Assembly (NCBI RefSeq): GCF_037482405.1
Contig: NZ_JBBHZZ010000005.1
Span: 124,001 to 188,000, forward strand
From: Pseudokineococcus marinus
GTDB taxonomy: Bacteria; Actinomycetota; Actinomycetes; Actinomycetales; Quadrisphaeraceae
Reading direction: 5' to 3'
Length of the DNA: 64,000 nucleotides
Made by a program: the position numbers and the translations under genes. Shown piece by piece: positions 32,060 to 41,878 of the stretch (positions are counted from its first letter, which is position 1; the number at the start of each line of letters is the position of its first letter). The notes beneath the pieces are model-generated. The model worked only from the letters and a program-made list of their open reading frames with translations. It did not search any database and had not been told where the DNA came from.

Positions 32060-33019
32060 TCAGCCGACCCAGCTCTCCACGGCGTCGTCGTTCTTCTCGA
32101 CCCACTCCTGGGCGACGTCGGCGGCGTCGCGCTCCTCGACGTCGACCTCGGCGATCATCGCGTCCATGTCGTCGACGGGGATCTCCATGCGCGAGAGCAT
32201 CTCGGTGAAGGCGGGCACCTCCTCCTGCAGCTCGTCGCTCGCGGCCACGCCACCGGCGTAGTCGGGCATGGCGCAGTCGCCCTCGCCGCGCTCGGCGAAG
32301 CAGCCCTCCTCGTAGGGGTTGGGCTCCTCGAGCTTCGTGACGTCGTACTGCGCGAAGACCCAGTGCGGCTGGTACAGGTAGACGAGCACCGGCTCCTCGC
32401 GCTCGTACGCGCGGTCCAGCTGCGCGAAGAGCGCGGCGGCGCTCGACGTCGAGTGCTCGAAGCCGATGTCGTAGCCCGCCAGCCGCGCCTCGTTCTGCTC
32501 GGTGGTGATCCACCCCGGGTCGGCGTCGTAGAGCGTGCTGTCGAGCGCGTCGGCGTACTCGGGGAGCTGCGTGACCGAGGTCAGCCCCTCGAGCGGCTGG
32601 CCCGGCTCGAGGGCGTAGCTCGGCACGTACCAGCCCTGGTCGGCTCCGCTGTACACCTCGCCGAGGAGCTCGAAGCCCTCGGTCTGGTCCAGCAGCGGCT
32701 GCTGGTTGGGCAGCGCCACCTCGGTGACGAGGTCGAGGTCGCCGTTGCCGGCGCCGGCCCAGGCGGCGGCCGGGTCGAGCTGGGAGGTCTCGAGGTCGGC
32801 GACGCCGAGGTCGGGGTGGTCGGCGGCGACCTGCCGCACGACCTCGTTGGTCAGCGTGGCGGCGACCCAGGAGAACTCGGTGGTCCTCACGGTGATGCCG
32901 TCGGAACCGCCGCCGCCGGCGGCGGCGCCGTCGTCGCTGCCGCAGCCGGCCGTGAGGGCGAGCGCGAGCGCCGCCCCGGAGGCGGCGAGGGCGCGGGTGG
33001 TCGTGGTGGTGCGGGTCAT
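32060..33019 (-). CDS. Glycine betaine/proline-type ABC substrate-binding lipoprotein (orphan)
   Basis: 319-residue exported lipoprotein: signal peptide with lipobox LTAGC (Cys near residue 26) and a Gly/Asp-rich linker. An OpuAC/ProX-type fold follows: TVRTTEFSWVAATLTNEVV, DLDLVTEVALPNQQ, QGWYVPSYALEPG, PGWITTEQNEARLAGYDIGFEH, and PVLVYLYQPHWVFAQYDVTKLEEP with the Trp and Tyr residues that build aromatic cages for quaternary amines. ATG 33019 has GGAGG 9 nt upstream. No ATPase or permease gene is in the window, so it must pair with a transporter encoded elsewhere. Confidence 0.85.
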   Translation of the reverse strand: MTRTTTTTRALAASGAALALALTAGCGSDDGAAAGGGGSDGITVRTTEFSWVAATLTNEVVRQVAADHPDLGVADLETSQLDPAAAWAGAGNGDLDLVTEVALPNQQPLLDQTEGFELLGEVYSGADQGWYVPSYALEPGQPLEGLTSVTQLPEYADALDSTLYDADPGWITTEQNEARLAGYDIGFEHSTSSAAALFAQLDRAYEREEPVLVYLYQPHWVFAQYDVTKLEEPNPYEEGCFAERGEGDCAMPDYAGGVAASDELQEEVPAFTEMLSRMEIPVDDMDAMIAEVDVEERDAADVAQEWVEKNDDAVESWVG

Positions 33020-33399
33020 CGGGTCCTCCCCGTGGTGGGCGGGACCCCGCGGCGGTCCGCCGGAGCGCAGGACGACGGACGTGAGCGCACGGGCCGGTGG
33101 CCTCGTGCGGGCGCGCGGGGTCGGTCGGCGTCGGCGCCCTCGCGCCCGGCGACCGCTCGGCGGTCCCGGCGGCCCACGGGGCCGCGACGCCCGGCGGCGC
33201 ATCGGGCCACCCGGACCCCTCCACCGTATGGGAAGGCGCTCCCGCGAGACCTGGGCGTGACCTGCCTCTCCGGTCCCCTCGTCGAGGCCCCTCCTCGAGC
33301 CCTCCTCCGGGCCGAGGCCCCGCGGGCGCGCGCTCCGCGTGCGAGCCTGTCCGCCGCACGGGCCCCGGCACCCGGTCCGGCAGGGCGGAAGGAGGGGTC
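33020..33399. other. 380-bp divergent intergenic region
   Basis: Lies between the betaine-type binding protein gene (minus) and the MFS gene (plus). A TACGGT on the minus strand (33223-33228) could be a -10 with a long leader. No gene, riboswitch fold or operator could be recognised. Confidence 0.4.
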
Positions 33400-34704
<1,305 letters not shown>

Positions 34705-34771
34705 TCGCGACCAGCGGCGGCCGCCCTCCTGCGCCGCCGGACGCGACCGGGGACGCGAGGAGGCGGAGGAC

Positions 34772-36193
34772 GTGAGCACGACCGTGGACAGCGCGGCGGA
34801 CACCCTGCAGAAGGCGCTGCGCATCAACCTCGAGCCGCGCTGGTACGGCACCATCGCCGAGATCGGTGCCGGCCAGGAGGTGGCGCGCTGGTTCTTCCGC
34901 GCCGGCGGCGCCGCGGGCACCGTCGCGAAGTCGATGTCGGCCTACGACATGGCCGTGAGCGACGCCGTCTACGGGCGCTCCGACCGCTACGTGTCCCGCC
35001 GGCGGCTCGAGGCGATGCTCGACCACGAGCTCGAGCTCAACGTCGAGCGGCTCGGCCCCACGCGCGGGGACGACACGTGCTTCTTCGCCTTCGCCGACAC
35101 CGTGGTCGCCCGCAGCTACCGGGGCGGCAACGAGTGCCACGGCTGGATGGGCGTGCGGTTCCAGGCCCAGCCGCACGACGAGCCCAGCGAGATCGTCCTG
35201 CACGTGCGGATGCTCGACGACGAGGCGTCCCTGCAGCAGGAGGCGCTGGGCATCGTGGGCGTCAACCTCCTGCACGCCGCCTTCTTCGAGCGCTACGAGC
35301 CCGACCGCCTCGTCGAGAGCCTGCTGGACCGTCTCTCCACGGGCCGCATCGAGATCGACGTCATCTCCTTCCGCGGCATCGAGTTCCGCCACGTCGACAA
35401 CCGGCTCATGGCGCTGCGGCTCGTGCAGCTGGGCCTGTCCGGCGTCGCGATGTTCGGCCCCGACGGCGACGTCCTGCAGCCGAGCGAGGTGCTGCGCAAG
35501 CGCCCGGTGCTCGTCGAGCGCGGCAGCTTCCGCCCGCCCACGGTCGTCAACATGGACATGCTGCGGTGCGCGCACGAGAAGTTCGCCGACGAGCCGGACG
35601 TCGACGGCGACCAGGTGCTGCGCCTCACCGAGCTGACGATGAGCAACCTGCTCGCCGGCGGGGCGGACGTCGACCGGCGCGACTTCCTCGCCCGCGCCGA
35701 CCTCCTCGGCGCCTGCGGGGCGACGACGCTCATCTCGGCCTTCGTCGACCACCACCGGCTCGCGGCCTACCTCGCGGAACGCACGCGCGGGCGCATCGGC
35801 TTCGTCATGGGCGTCCCCACGCTCGTGGACCTCTTCGACGAGGCGAACCACGCCCACCTGCCGGGCGGGATCCTCGAGAGCTTCGGGCGGCTGCTGAAGA
35901 ACGACCTCAAGCTCTTCGTGTACCCGATGGTCGACCTGGCGACCGGCGAGGTCCGGCGCGTCGGCGGTCTGCGCGTGGGCGAGGAGCTGCAGCCGCTCTT
36001 CGACTACCTCGCCGGGCGCGGCAGCTTCGTCGAGCTCGACAACGCCCGCGAGGAGTACCTGCCCATCCTCAGCCGCGACGTGCTGCGACGGATCGCCGCG
36101 GGCGACGGCTCCTGGGAGCCGATGGTGCCGCCGGAGGTGGCCGAGATGGTCCGCTCGCGCGGCTTCTTCGGCCACGCCCGCGAGAGCGCCTGA
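34772..36193 (+). CDS. Conserved protein of unknown function (often mislabelled TonB-dependent receptor)
   Basis: 473 residues, soluble, no signal peptide or membrane segment. Very regular conserved text: LRINLEPRWYGTIAEIGAGQEVARWFFRAGGAAGTVAKSMSAYDM in the N-terminal 60 residues, FFAFADTVVARSYRGGNECHGWMGVRFQ, EALGIVGVNLLHAAFF, GIEFRHVDNRLMALRLVQLGLSG, EVLRKRPVLVERGSFRPPT, MGVPTLVDLFDE and PGGILESFGRLLKNDLKLFVYP. I know this family from diverse bacteria, where automatic labels such as TonB-dependent receptor are clearly wrong for a cytoplasmic protein. No catalytic motif stands out. GTG 34772 follows a GGAGG site. Confidence 0.7.
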   Translation: MSTTVDSAADTLQKALRINLEPRWYGTIAEIGAGQEVARWFFRAGGAAGTVAKSMSAYDMAVSDAVYGRSDRYVSRRRLEAMLDHELELNVERLGPTRGDDTCFFAFADTVVARSYRGGNECHGWMGVRFQAQPHDEPSEIVLHVRMLDDEASLQQEALGIVGVNLLHAAFFERYEPDRLVESLLDRLSTGRIEIDVISFRGIEFRHVDNRLMALRLVQLGLSGVAMFGPDGDVLQPSEVLRKRPVLVERGSFRPPTVVNMDMLRCAHEKFADEPDVDGDQVLRLTELTMSNLLAGGADVDRRDFLARADLLGACGATTLISAFVDHHRLAAYLAERTRGRIGFVMGVPTLVDLFDEANHAHLPGGILESFGRLLKNDLKLFVYPMVDLATGEVRRVGGLRVGEELQPLFDYLAGRGSFVELDNAREEYLPILSRDVLRRIAAGDGSWEPMVPPEVAEMVRSRGFFGHARESA

Positions 36194-36218
36194 CCCCGGG
36201 GCCGTCCCGGTCGCGCGC

Positions 36219-36539
36219 TCAGCCGCCCGCGCCCGCCAGCCAGACGAGCGGCACGACGACGAGGAGCGCGACGACGAGGACGCCGAGGCCGAGGACCCCG
36301 AGCAGCGACCACCCGACGACCTCGGCGGCCAGGGCCACCTCGCGGCCGGGCAGGTGCTCGGCGTCGCAGCGGCGCCGCGCCGAGCGGCCGAGGACGACGC
36401 CGAGGACGGGCCCGACGACGGGCACCACGAGCGCCAGCACCAGCGCGGCCACGGCCTCGGGCGGCGTGCCGGCGGGCGCCCGCGACGCCAGCAGGGCGGC
36501 GACCGGGGCGCGCAGGGCGAGCGGGCTGACGGGCGGCAC
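36219..36539 (-). CDS. Small DUF4190-like membrane protein
   Basis: 106 residues with two hydrophobic segments: AVAALVLALVVPVVGPVLGVVLG, ending in the DUF4190-like GRSARRRCD loop, and VVGWSLLGVLGLGVLVVALLVVVPLVWL. Function unknown; such proteins are usually uncharacterised. GTG 36539 has CACGCT 5 nt upstream, a weak fit to the leaderless boxes. It is downstream of the DUF3592 gene on the same strand, with tandem repeats between them. Confidence 0.6.
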   Translation of the reverse strand: MPPVSPLALRAPVAALLASRAPAGTPPEAVAALVLALVVPVVGPVLGVVLGRSARRRCDAEHLPGREVALAAEVVGWSLLGVLGLGVLVVALLVVVPLVWLAGAGG

Positions 36540-36582
36540 GCCCCAGCGTGGCCCGCGGACGGGCCGCGTCGCCCTGCCGACG

Positions 36583-36670
36583 GCCGCGGCTCACCCGTCC
36601 GGCGCAGCCGCGGCTCACCCGTCCGGCGCAGCCGCGCGGGGGCTCAGGTGACGAGGGCTCAGGTGACGAG
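36583..36670. repeat. Two short tandem duplications
   Basis: A 24-bp unit is present at 36583-36606 and 36607-36630, and a 15-bp unit (GGCTCAGGTGACGAG) at 36641-36655 and 36656-36670. The second duplicates the stop codon region of the DUF3592 gene. Confidence 0.9.
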
Positions 36671-37150
36671 GCCGGCCAGCGCCGTCGCCCCGACGACGAG
36701 GCCGACGACGGCGAGCAGGAGGCCGACGGCCAGGGGAGCCGCCGTCGAGGTGCCGAGCGCCACGCCGGGGACCGGCTCGAGCACCTCGGCGTGCTCGGGG
36801 TCGGCCGGGTCGTGCCGGACGACCACGGGGGTGCGCTCGACCCAGGCGGCCGTCGCGTCCGGGCCGGCCACGGTGGTGACCTCCGCGCCGTCGGCCGTCG
36901 TGAAGGTGACGACCGGGCGGTAGGTGGTCCTCGCCTCGGGGCCGCGCCCGCGGGTGTTGATCTGCAGGTCGACGACCGTGCCGCGCGCCCGCACCCCCCG
37001 GTCGCGCAGGGCCGCCCCCCGACGGCGGGCGGCCACCGCCCGCCGCACGCCGAGCACGCCGGCGGCGACGAGCGCGACGCCCAACAGGAGGAAGACGACG
37101 GCGACCGCGACGGCGAGCCCGCCGCCGCCCGCGGCCGAGGTGGCGTCCAC
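36659..37150 (-). CDS. DUF3592 membrane protein
   Basis: 163 residues. First helix GLAVAVAVVFLLLGVALVAAGVLGV, an extracytoplasmic beta domain (RARGTVVDLQINTRGRG, YRPVVTFTTADGAEVTTV, VRHDPADPEHAEV), which is the DUF3592 pattern, and a second helix AAPLAVGLLLAVVGLVVGATALAGLV at the end. Function unknown. GTG 37150 has GAGGGT 6 nt upstream on the minus strand. The last codons and stop lie in a 15-bp duplication. It is divergent from a GGDEF-EAL gene. Confidence 0.75.
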   Translation of the reverse strand: MDATSAAGGGGLAVAVAVVFLLLGVALVAAGVLGVRRAVAARRRGAALRDRGVRARGTVVDLQINTRGRGPEARTTYRPVVTFTTADGAEVTTVAGPDATAAWVERTPVVVRHDPADPEHAEVLEPVPGVALGTSTAAPLAVGLLLAVVGLVVGATALAGLVT

Positions 37151-37179
37151 GGCGCCACCCTCGCACGCCCGGCGTCCGG

Positions 37180-39081
37180 GTGACGCCCCTGCGCCTCCGG
37201 TCCTCCCCGGCCGATGAAGGTGACGTGGAGGAGTGGCGGCGGGTGCCGGAGGTGGCGACGCCGCGGGCGGTGGGCGCCGCCTTCGGCGTCTTCTACGTCG
37301 CTGGTGGGCTCGTCGCGCTCCTCGTGGCGGCGGCCGGCCCCACCGGGGCGCCCGGGCGCCCGGTGCTGACGGCCCTGGGCGCGTCGGCCCTCGTCGTCGG
37401 CGCGCTCGTGGCCGCGCGCCGCGCGCACCTGCCGCGCCTCGCCACGCACCTGCTCGCCGCTGCGGCCACCGGTCTCATCGGCACGGCGGTCCTCGTGACC
37501 CCCGACCCCCGCAGCGCGGTCCTGGTCGCCGCGGTGTCCGTCTTCGTCGCCGTCGACACCGGGGTCTTCTTCGCCCGTCTGCACGCCCTCGTCCACCTCT
37601 CCGCGTGCCTGGTGACCACGACGGCGGCCCTCCTCGTGCACGGCGGTGTCGGGCTGCTCGGCGCCCTGGCCCTCGACCTCGTCCTCGTGGCCGTCGCCCT
37701 CGTCGTCGGCGTCCTCGCGCGCCGCGCCTCCAGCGCGAGCGTCGACGGCCTCACCGGGCTGCCGAACCGGCGAGGCCTCGACGACGCCCTCGAGCGGCTG
37801 GCGCTGGCCGCGGGCCGCTCCGGCGGGCCGCTGTCCGTGGCGCTCGTCGACCTGGACGGCTTCAAGGCCGTCAACGACGCCTCGGGGCACGACGCCGGCG
37901 ACGAGCTGCTGCGGGCGACGGCGGCCCGGTGGCGCGCCGTGCTCCCGCGGTCGGCCCTTCTCGCCCGCGTGGGCGGCGACGAGTTCGCCGTGGCCCTGGC
38001 GGCACCGCCCGCCGAGCTCGCGCTCGTCCTGTCGCCCGTGGTGCGCGACCCCGGGCGCCCGGCGTCGGCCGGTGTGGCCGCCTGGGCGCCGCCCGAGGGG
38101 CCGGCGGCCGCGCTGCACCGCGCCGACGCCGCGCTCTACCGCGCCAAGCGGGCCGGACGGGCGCGGTGCGAGGTGGCCGGGCCGGAGACGGCGTCGGTCG
38201 CCCTCGCGGCGGACCTGCGGGCCGCCGTCGCGGCCGGCGCCGTCCGTCCCGTCTACCAGCCGCTGGTGGCCGCCGACGCCCCCGGCGGCGCTCCCGTCGG
38301 CGTGGAGGCGCTGGCCCGGTGGACGCACCCCGTGCACGGCGCCGTGAGCCCGGACGTCTTCGTCGCCGTCGCGGAGGCGCACGGCTTCGTCGGCGAGCTC
38401 GGCGCCGCCGTCCTCGAGCGCGCCTGCCACGACCTCGCGTCCCTGCCGGAGGCGCGCGACCGCGGCCTCGTGCTGGCCGTCAACGTCTCCGGGCTGGAGC
38501 TCGTCGACGACGACTACGTCGAACGGCTGGCCGCCGTCCTGGACCGCACGGGCTGGCCCGCCGCCCAGCTCGTCCTCGAGGTGACGGAGTCGGTCGTCGA
38601 GGGCGGCGACGAGCGAGCCGTGGCGACCCTCCTGGCGTGCCGGACGCTCGGCGTCCGGGTGGCGGTCGACGACTTCGGCACCGGGTACTCGTCCCTGAGC
38701 CGCCTGGACCGGCTGCCGGCGGCCTACCTCAAGCTCGACGCGGGCTTCACCGCGACGGCGCACACCTGCGCCGGGCGCGCGCGCCTCGTGCGGGCGGTGA
38801 CGGCCATGAGCCGGTCGCTGGGCCTCGGCGTGGTCGCCGAGGGCGTCGAGACGCCCGAGCAGGGCCGCGTGCTCGCCGGGCTGGGCTGCGACCTCCTCCA
38901 GGGCTTCGCGCTCGGCCGGCCCGAGCCGCTGGCGTCGCTCGCCGCCCGGCTGCGACACCCGAGCGCCGCACCGGCCGCGGACGCCCGCCCGGGCGCCGGA
39001 CGGGCCGACGTGCCGGCGCCGCGCGGGGCGACCGCCGACGACGCGACGCCGGGCTCGCGGGCGCCCCACCCGGCGGTCTAG
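37180..39081 (+). CDS. Membrane-bound GGDEF-EAL protein (cyclic-di-GMP turnover)
   Basis: 633 residues. About six N-terminal helices (AFGVFYVAGGLVALLVAAAG ... LALDLVLVAVALVVGVLA) form a membrane sensor. The GGDEF domain has DGLTGLPNRRGLDDALERL, LVDLDGFKAVNDASGH and RVGGDEFAV (intact signature). The EAL domain has VGVEALARWTHP, NVSGLEL, EVTESVV, DDFGTGYSSLSRLD, KLDAGF and AEGVET, so the metal ligands and catalytic Glu are present. Both activities are possible. The tail is Ala/Pro-rich and disordered. The start is uncertain: GTG 37180 is the first; GTG 37243 has a GGAGGAG site 9 nt upstream and still keeps the helices. Its stop codon overlaps the rnpB -10 box. Confidence 0.85.
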   Translation: MTPLRLRSSPADEGDVEEWRRVPEVATPRAVGAAFGVFYVAGGLVALLVAAAGPTGAPGRPVLTALGASALVVGALVAARRAHLPRLATHLLAAAATGLIGTAVLVTPDPRSAVLVAAVSVFVAVDTGVFFARLHALVHLSACLVTTTAALLVHGGVGLLGALALDLVLVAVALVVGVLARRASSASVDGLTGLPNRRGLDDALERLALAAGRSGGPLSVALVDLDGFKAVNDASGHDAGDELLRATAARWRAVLPRSALLARVGGDEFAVALAAPPAELALVLSPVVRDPGRPASAGVAAWAPPEGPAAALHRADAALYRAKRAGRARCEVAGPETASVALAADLRAAVAAGAVRPVYQPLVAADAPGGAPVGVEALARWTHPVHGAVSPDVFVAVAEAHGFVGELGAAVLERACHDLASLPEARDRGLVLAVNVSGLELVDDDYVERLAAVLDRTGWPAAQLVLEVTESVVEGGDERAVATLLACRTLGVRVAVDDFGTGYSSLSRLDRLPAAYLKLDAGFTATAHTCAGRARLVRAVTAMSRSLGLGVVAEGVETPEQGRVLAGLGCDLLQGFALGRPEPLASLAARLRHPSAAPAADARPGAGRADVPAPRGATADDATPGSRAPHPAV

Positions 39082-39084
39082 CCT
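39079..39084 (+). promoter_or_regulatory. rnpB -10 box overlapping a stop codon
   Basis: TAGCCT; its first three bases are the TAG stop of the GGDEF-EAL gene. The predicted start point (about 39091) coincides with the 5' strand of rnpB helix P1. Confidence 0.55.
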
Positions 39085-39091
39085 CCCGCTC

Positions 39092-39489
39092 GCGGACGAG
39101 TCGGTCGGGCGGCCGCGTCGTCGCCCCGCGAGGGGCGGCGCCGAGGAACGTCCGGGCTCCGCAGGGCAGGGTGGTGGGTAACGCCCACCCGGGGTGACCC
39201 GCGGGACAGTGCCACAGAGAGGAGACCGCCGGGACCGTCCACGGACGGCCCCGGTAAGGGTGAAAGGGTGGTGCAAGAGACCACCAGCACCCCCGGTGAC
39301 GGGGGTGGCTCGGCAAACCCCACCCGGAGCAAGACCAGACAGGCAGCGTTCGAGGGCGGCCCGCCCGAGCTGCCGGGTAGGTCGCTGGAGGCGTGCGGCG
39401 ACGCACGTCCGAGATGGATGGTCGCCACCCCACCAGCGCCGGCGACGGCGGTGGGGGACAGAACCCGGCGTAGAGACCGGCTCGTCCGC
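39092..39489 (+). ncRNA. rnpB: RNase P RNA, type A
   Basis: Catalytic RNA of RNase P, which trims tRNA 5' leaders. Conserved text: GAGGAACGTCCGGGCTCCGC near the 5' end, CAGGGCAGGGTGGTGGGTAACGCCCACCC, GGACAGTGCCACAGAGAGGA, GGTAAGGGTGAAAGGGTG and, at the 3' end, GGACAGAACCCGGCGTA. Terminal helix P1 forms between about 39092-39106 and 39475-39489 (14 of 15 canonical pairs plus one G-U). About 398 nt, as usual for actinobacteria. It is transcribed from a TAGCCT box and followed by a hairpin at 39529. Confidence 0.95.
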
Positions 39490-39528
39490 ACCGCGCCCCG
39501 CGTCCACGGCCCGCGTCGGTGACCAGCA

Positions 39529-39556
39529 GCGCCGGAGCACCGGGCGGCTCCGGCGC
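39529..39556. terminator. Bidirectional hairpin after rnpB
   Basis: Perfect 10-bp arms 39529-39538 and 39547-39556 with an 8-nt loop between rnpB and the convergent GGDEF-EAL gene. Confidence 0.65.
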
Positions 39557-39570
39557 GGCGCGCCGAGGGC

Positions 39571-41877
39571 TCAGGACCGCGGCGCCACCGCGGCCTCCCA
39601 CCGGTCCGCGCGGGACTGGCGCCGGCGCGGCTGCCGGGGCGCGGGCACCGCCGCCGCGGTCGGGCGGGCGGCGCGCTCGGCGAGCATCTCGAGGAGCGCG
39701 TCCTCGGGCAGCGGGCGCGAGAAGTGGTACCCCTGGGCACGGTCGCACCCGAGCCCGGCCAGCAGGGCGGCCTCCTCGGCGTGCTCGACGCCCTCGGCCA
39801 CGCAGCGCAGCCCGAGGGCACGGGCGAGCTCGAGCACGGCCCGCACCACGGCGAGGCCCTCCGGGTCGCCCATGTCGCGGACGAAGCTCCGGTCGACCTT
39901 GAGCTCGTCCACGGGCAGCCGGCGCAGCGACGACAGCGAGGAGTAGCCGGTGCCGAAGTCGTCCACGGCGACGGACACGTCGGCGTGGGCCAGCTCCTCG
40001 AGCCGCTGGAGCACCGGCGCCTCGCCCGGCAGCAGCATGCTCTCGGTGATCTCGAGCACCAGCGCCTCGGGCGGCAGCCGCGCGTCGCGCAGGGCGTCGC
40101 GCACCAGGGAGACGAAGCCCGGGTCGGCGACCTGGCGCGGCGAGACGTTGACGGCGACGGTCGCCGACGGCGCCGTGGCCCGCCAGCGCGCCGCCGCCCG
40201 ACAGGCCTCCCGGAGCACCCAGCGACCGACCGCCGCGATGTCGCCGGTCGCCTCGGCGACGGGCACGAAGACGTCGGGACCGAGCAGACCGCGCACGGGG
40301 TGCTGCCAGCGCACGAGCGCCTCGGCGCCGAGGACGCGCCCGTCCCGCAGGTCGACGACCGGCTGGTAGTGGAGGACGAGCTCCTCGCGCTCGACGGCGC
40401 GCGCGAGGTCCGCCTCCAGGGCCAGCCGCTCGGCGCGCTCGGCGTGCATGCTCGGGTGGAAGACGACGACCCCTCCTCCCCGCTCGACCTTCGCGCGGTA
40501 CATGGCGAGGTCGGCGTCGCCGAGGAGCGCGTGGGCGTCGGCCTCCCCGTCCACGGCGAGCGCCACCCCGACGCTGGCACCGACGCCGAGCTCGATGCCC
40601 AACGAGCGCAGGGGCGCCGAGACGGCGCGCACGAGGCGCTCCGCGACCTCGACCGCGTCCCGCTCGCTCGCCACGTCCTCGAGCAGGACGGCGAACTCGT
40701 CGCCGCCGAGGCGGGCGGCCGTGTCGTCCGCGCGCAGGCACCCCTCGACCCGGGCCGCGCACTCCGCGAGCACGCGGTCGCCGACGGCGTGCCCGTACCG
40801 GTCGTTCACCTGCTTGAAGCGGTCGAGGTCCACGAAGAGCAGGGCCGTGCTCCGTCCCGTCCCGTCCCGGCGGGCGAGCGCCCGCTCGAGCCGGTCGAGC
40901 AGCAGCGCCCGGTTCGGCAGGCGCGTCAGCTGGTCGTAGAAGGCCTGCCGCGTGATGGCGGCCGTGTCGGCGTCGCCGAGGGCGATGCTCGCGTGCGCGG
41001 CGAAGGCGGCGAGCAGCCCCTCGGCCGCCTCGGTGTCCGCGGGCGCGACACGGGCCAGGAGCGCCCCCAGCGCCCGTCCCTGCAGGTGGACGGGGGCGGC
41101 GAGGCGCACCTCGCCGCCGACCCGGTCGCTGCTCGTGCCGGAGGCGGTGACGGCCCGGGCGGCGAGCGCGACGAGGTCATCGGCGCTGGTGGCCGCGAGG
41201 GCCGGGTGCGTGGAGGCGACGACGGCGAGCCGGTCGCCGGCGGGGCCGCCTTCGAGCGCCAGCGCCACCGGGACGCCGCCGAGCGAGGCGCTCGTGCCGC
41301 GGGCGACGAGGTCGAGCACCTCTTCCAGCGGCCGCCGGTGGGAGATGGCCCGCTGGACCTCGAGCAGGGTCGTCAGCAGCATCTCGCGCTCCCGCAGGGC
41401 GGCGAGCAGCCGGAGCCGCTCCCCCGCGGTGGCCTCGACCTCGGCGCGGGCGTCGCGCTCGCCCTCCAGGGCGCGCGCGGCGTCCACCGAGACGCCGAGC
41501 AGCCGCGCCATGCCCATGACGAGCGCGCGCTCGGCCGGCTCGAACCCGTCGTCGAGGCGGGCGACCACGAGCTGGCTCCCCGGCCCGAGGGCGGGCACGG
41601 GCATGGCGAGCGCCGTGACGGGGCCCAGGCCCTGGATGTCGACCGTCGCCGAGCCGCAGGCGCCCAGCGCCCGCACGAGGGGACCGACGTCCGCGCCCGG
41701 CGCCCACCCCGTCGAGGAGAGCACCTCCTCGCCCTCCAGGAGGAGCGCCACCTCGGCGTCGATGGTGGTGGCGGCCAGCTCGGCCGCCGCGCCGACCACC
41801 TCGGCCTCGGAGCGGCTCGAGGACGTCGCCGCGACGAACTCGACGAGCTGCGCCTGGGACGTGGCGGACGCGGGCAC
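39571..41877 (-). CDS. GGDEF-EAL protein with N-terminal GAF-like sensor
   Basis: 768 residues, soluble. The first 290 residues are two GAF-like modules (for example LVEFVAATSSSRSEAEVV and EVLDLVARGTSASLGGVPVA) joined by a coiled-coil-like helix (ERDARAEVEATAGERLRLLAAL). GGDEF domain: YDQLTRLPNRALLLDRLERAL, FVDLDRFKQVNDRYGH, ARLGGDEFAVLL. EAL domain: GAEALVRWQHP, NVSPRQ, EITESMLL, DDFGTGYSSLSSL, KVDRSFV, AEGVEH. All key residues are present. GTG 41877 lies 1 nt after the FIST gene stop, so the two are translated together. The FIST protein is a natural candidate for its sensory partner. Confidence 0.9.
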   Translation of the reverse strand: MPASATSQAQLVEFVAATSSSRSEAEVVGAAAELAATTIDAEVALLLEGEEVLSSTGWAPGADVGPLVRALGACGSATVDIQGLGPVTALAMPVPALGPGSQLVVARLDDGFEPAERALVMGMARLLGVSVDAARALEGERDARAEVEATAGERLRLLAALREREMLLTTLLEVQRAISHRRPLEEVLDLVARGTSASLGGVPVALALEGGPAGDRLAVVASTHPALAATSADDLVALAARAVTASGTSSDRVGGEVRLAAPVHLQGRALGALLARVAPADTEAAEGLLAAFAAHASIALGDADTAAITRQAFYDQLTRLPNRALLLDRLERALARRDGTGRSTALLFVDLDRFKQVNDRYGHAVGDRVLAECAARVEGCLRADDTAARLGGDEFAVLLEDVASERDAVEVAERLVRAVSAPLRSLGIELGVGASVGVALAVDGEADAHALLGDADLAMYRAKVERGGGVVVFHPSMHAERAERLALEADLARAVEREELVLHYQPVVDLRDGRVLGAEALVRWQHPVRGLLGPDVFVPVAEATGDIAAVGRWVLREACRAAARWRATAPSATVAVNVSPRQVADPGFVSLVRDALRDARLPPEALVLEITESMLLPGEAPVLQRLEELAHADVSVAVDDFGTGYSSLSSLRRLPVDELKVDRSFVRDMGDPEGLAVVRAVLELARALGLRCVAEGVEHAEEAALLAGLGCDRAQGYHFSRPLPEDALLEMLAERAARPTAAAVPAPRQPRRRQSRADRWEAAVAPRS

Positions 41878-41878
41878 G

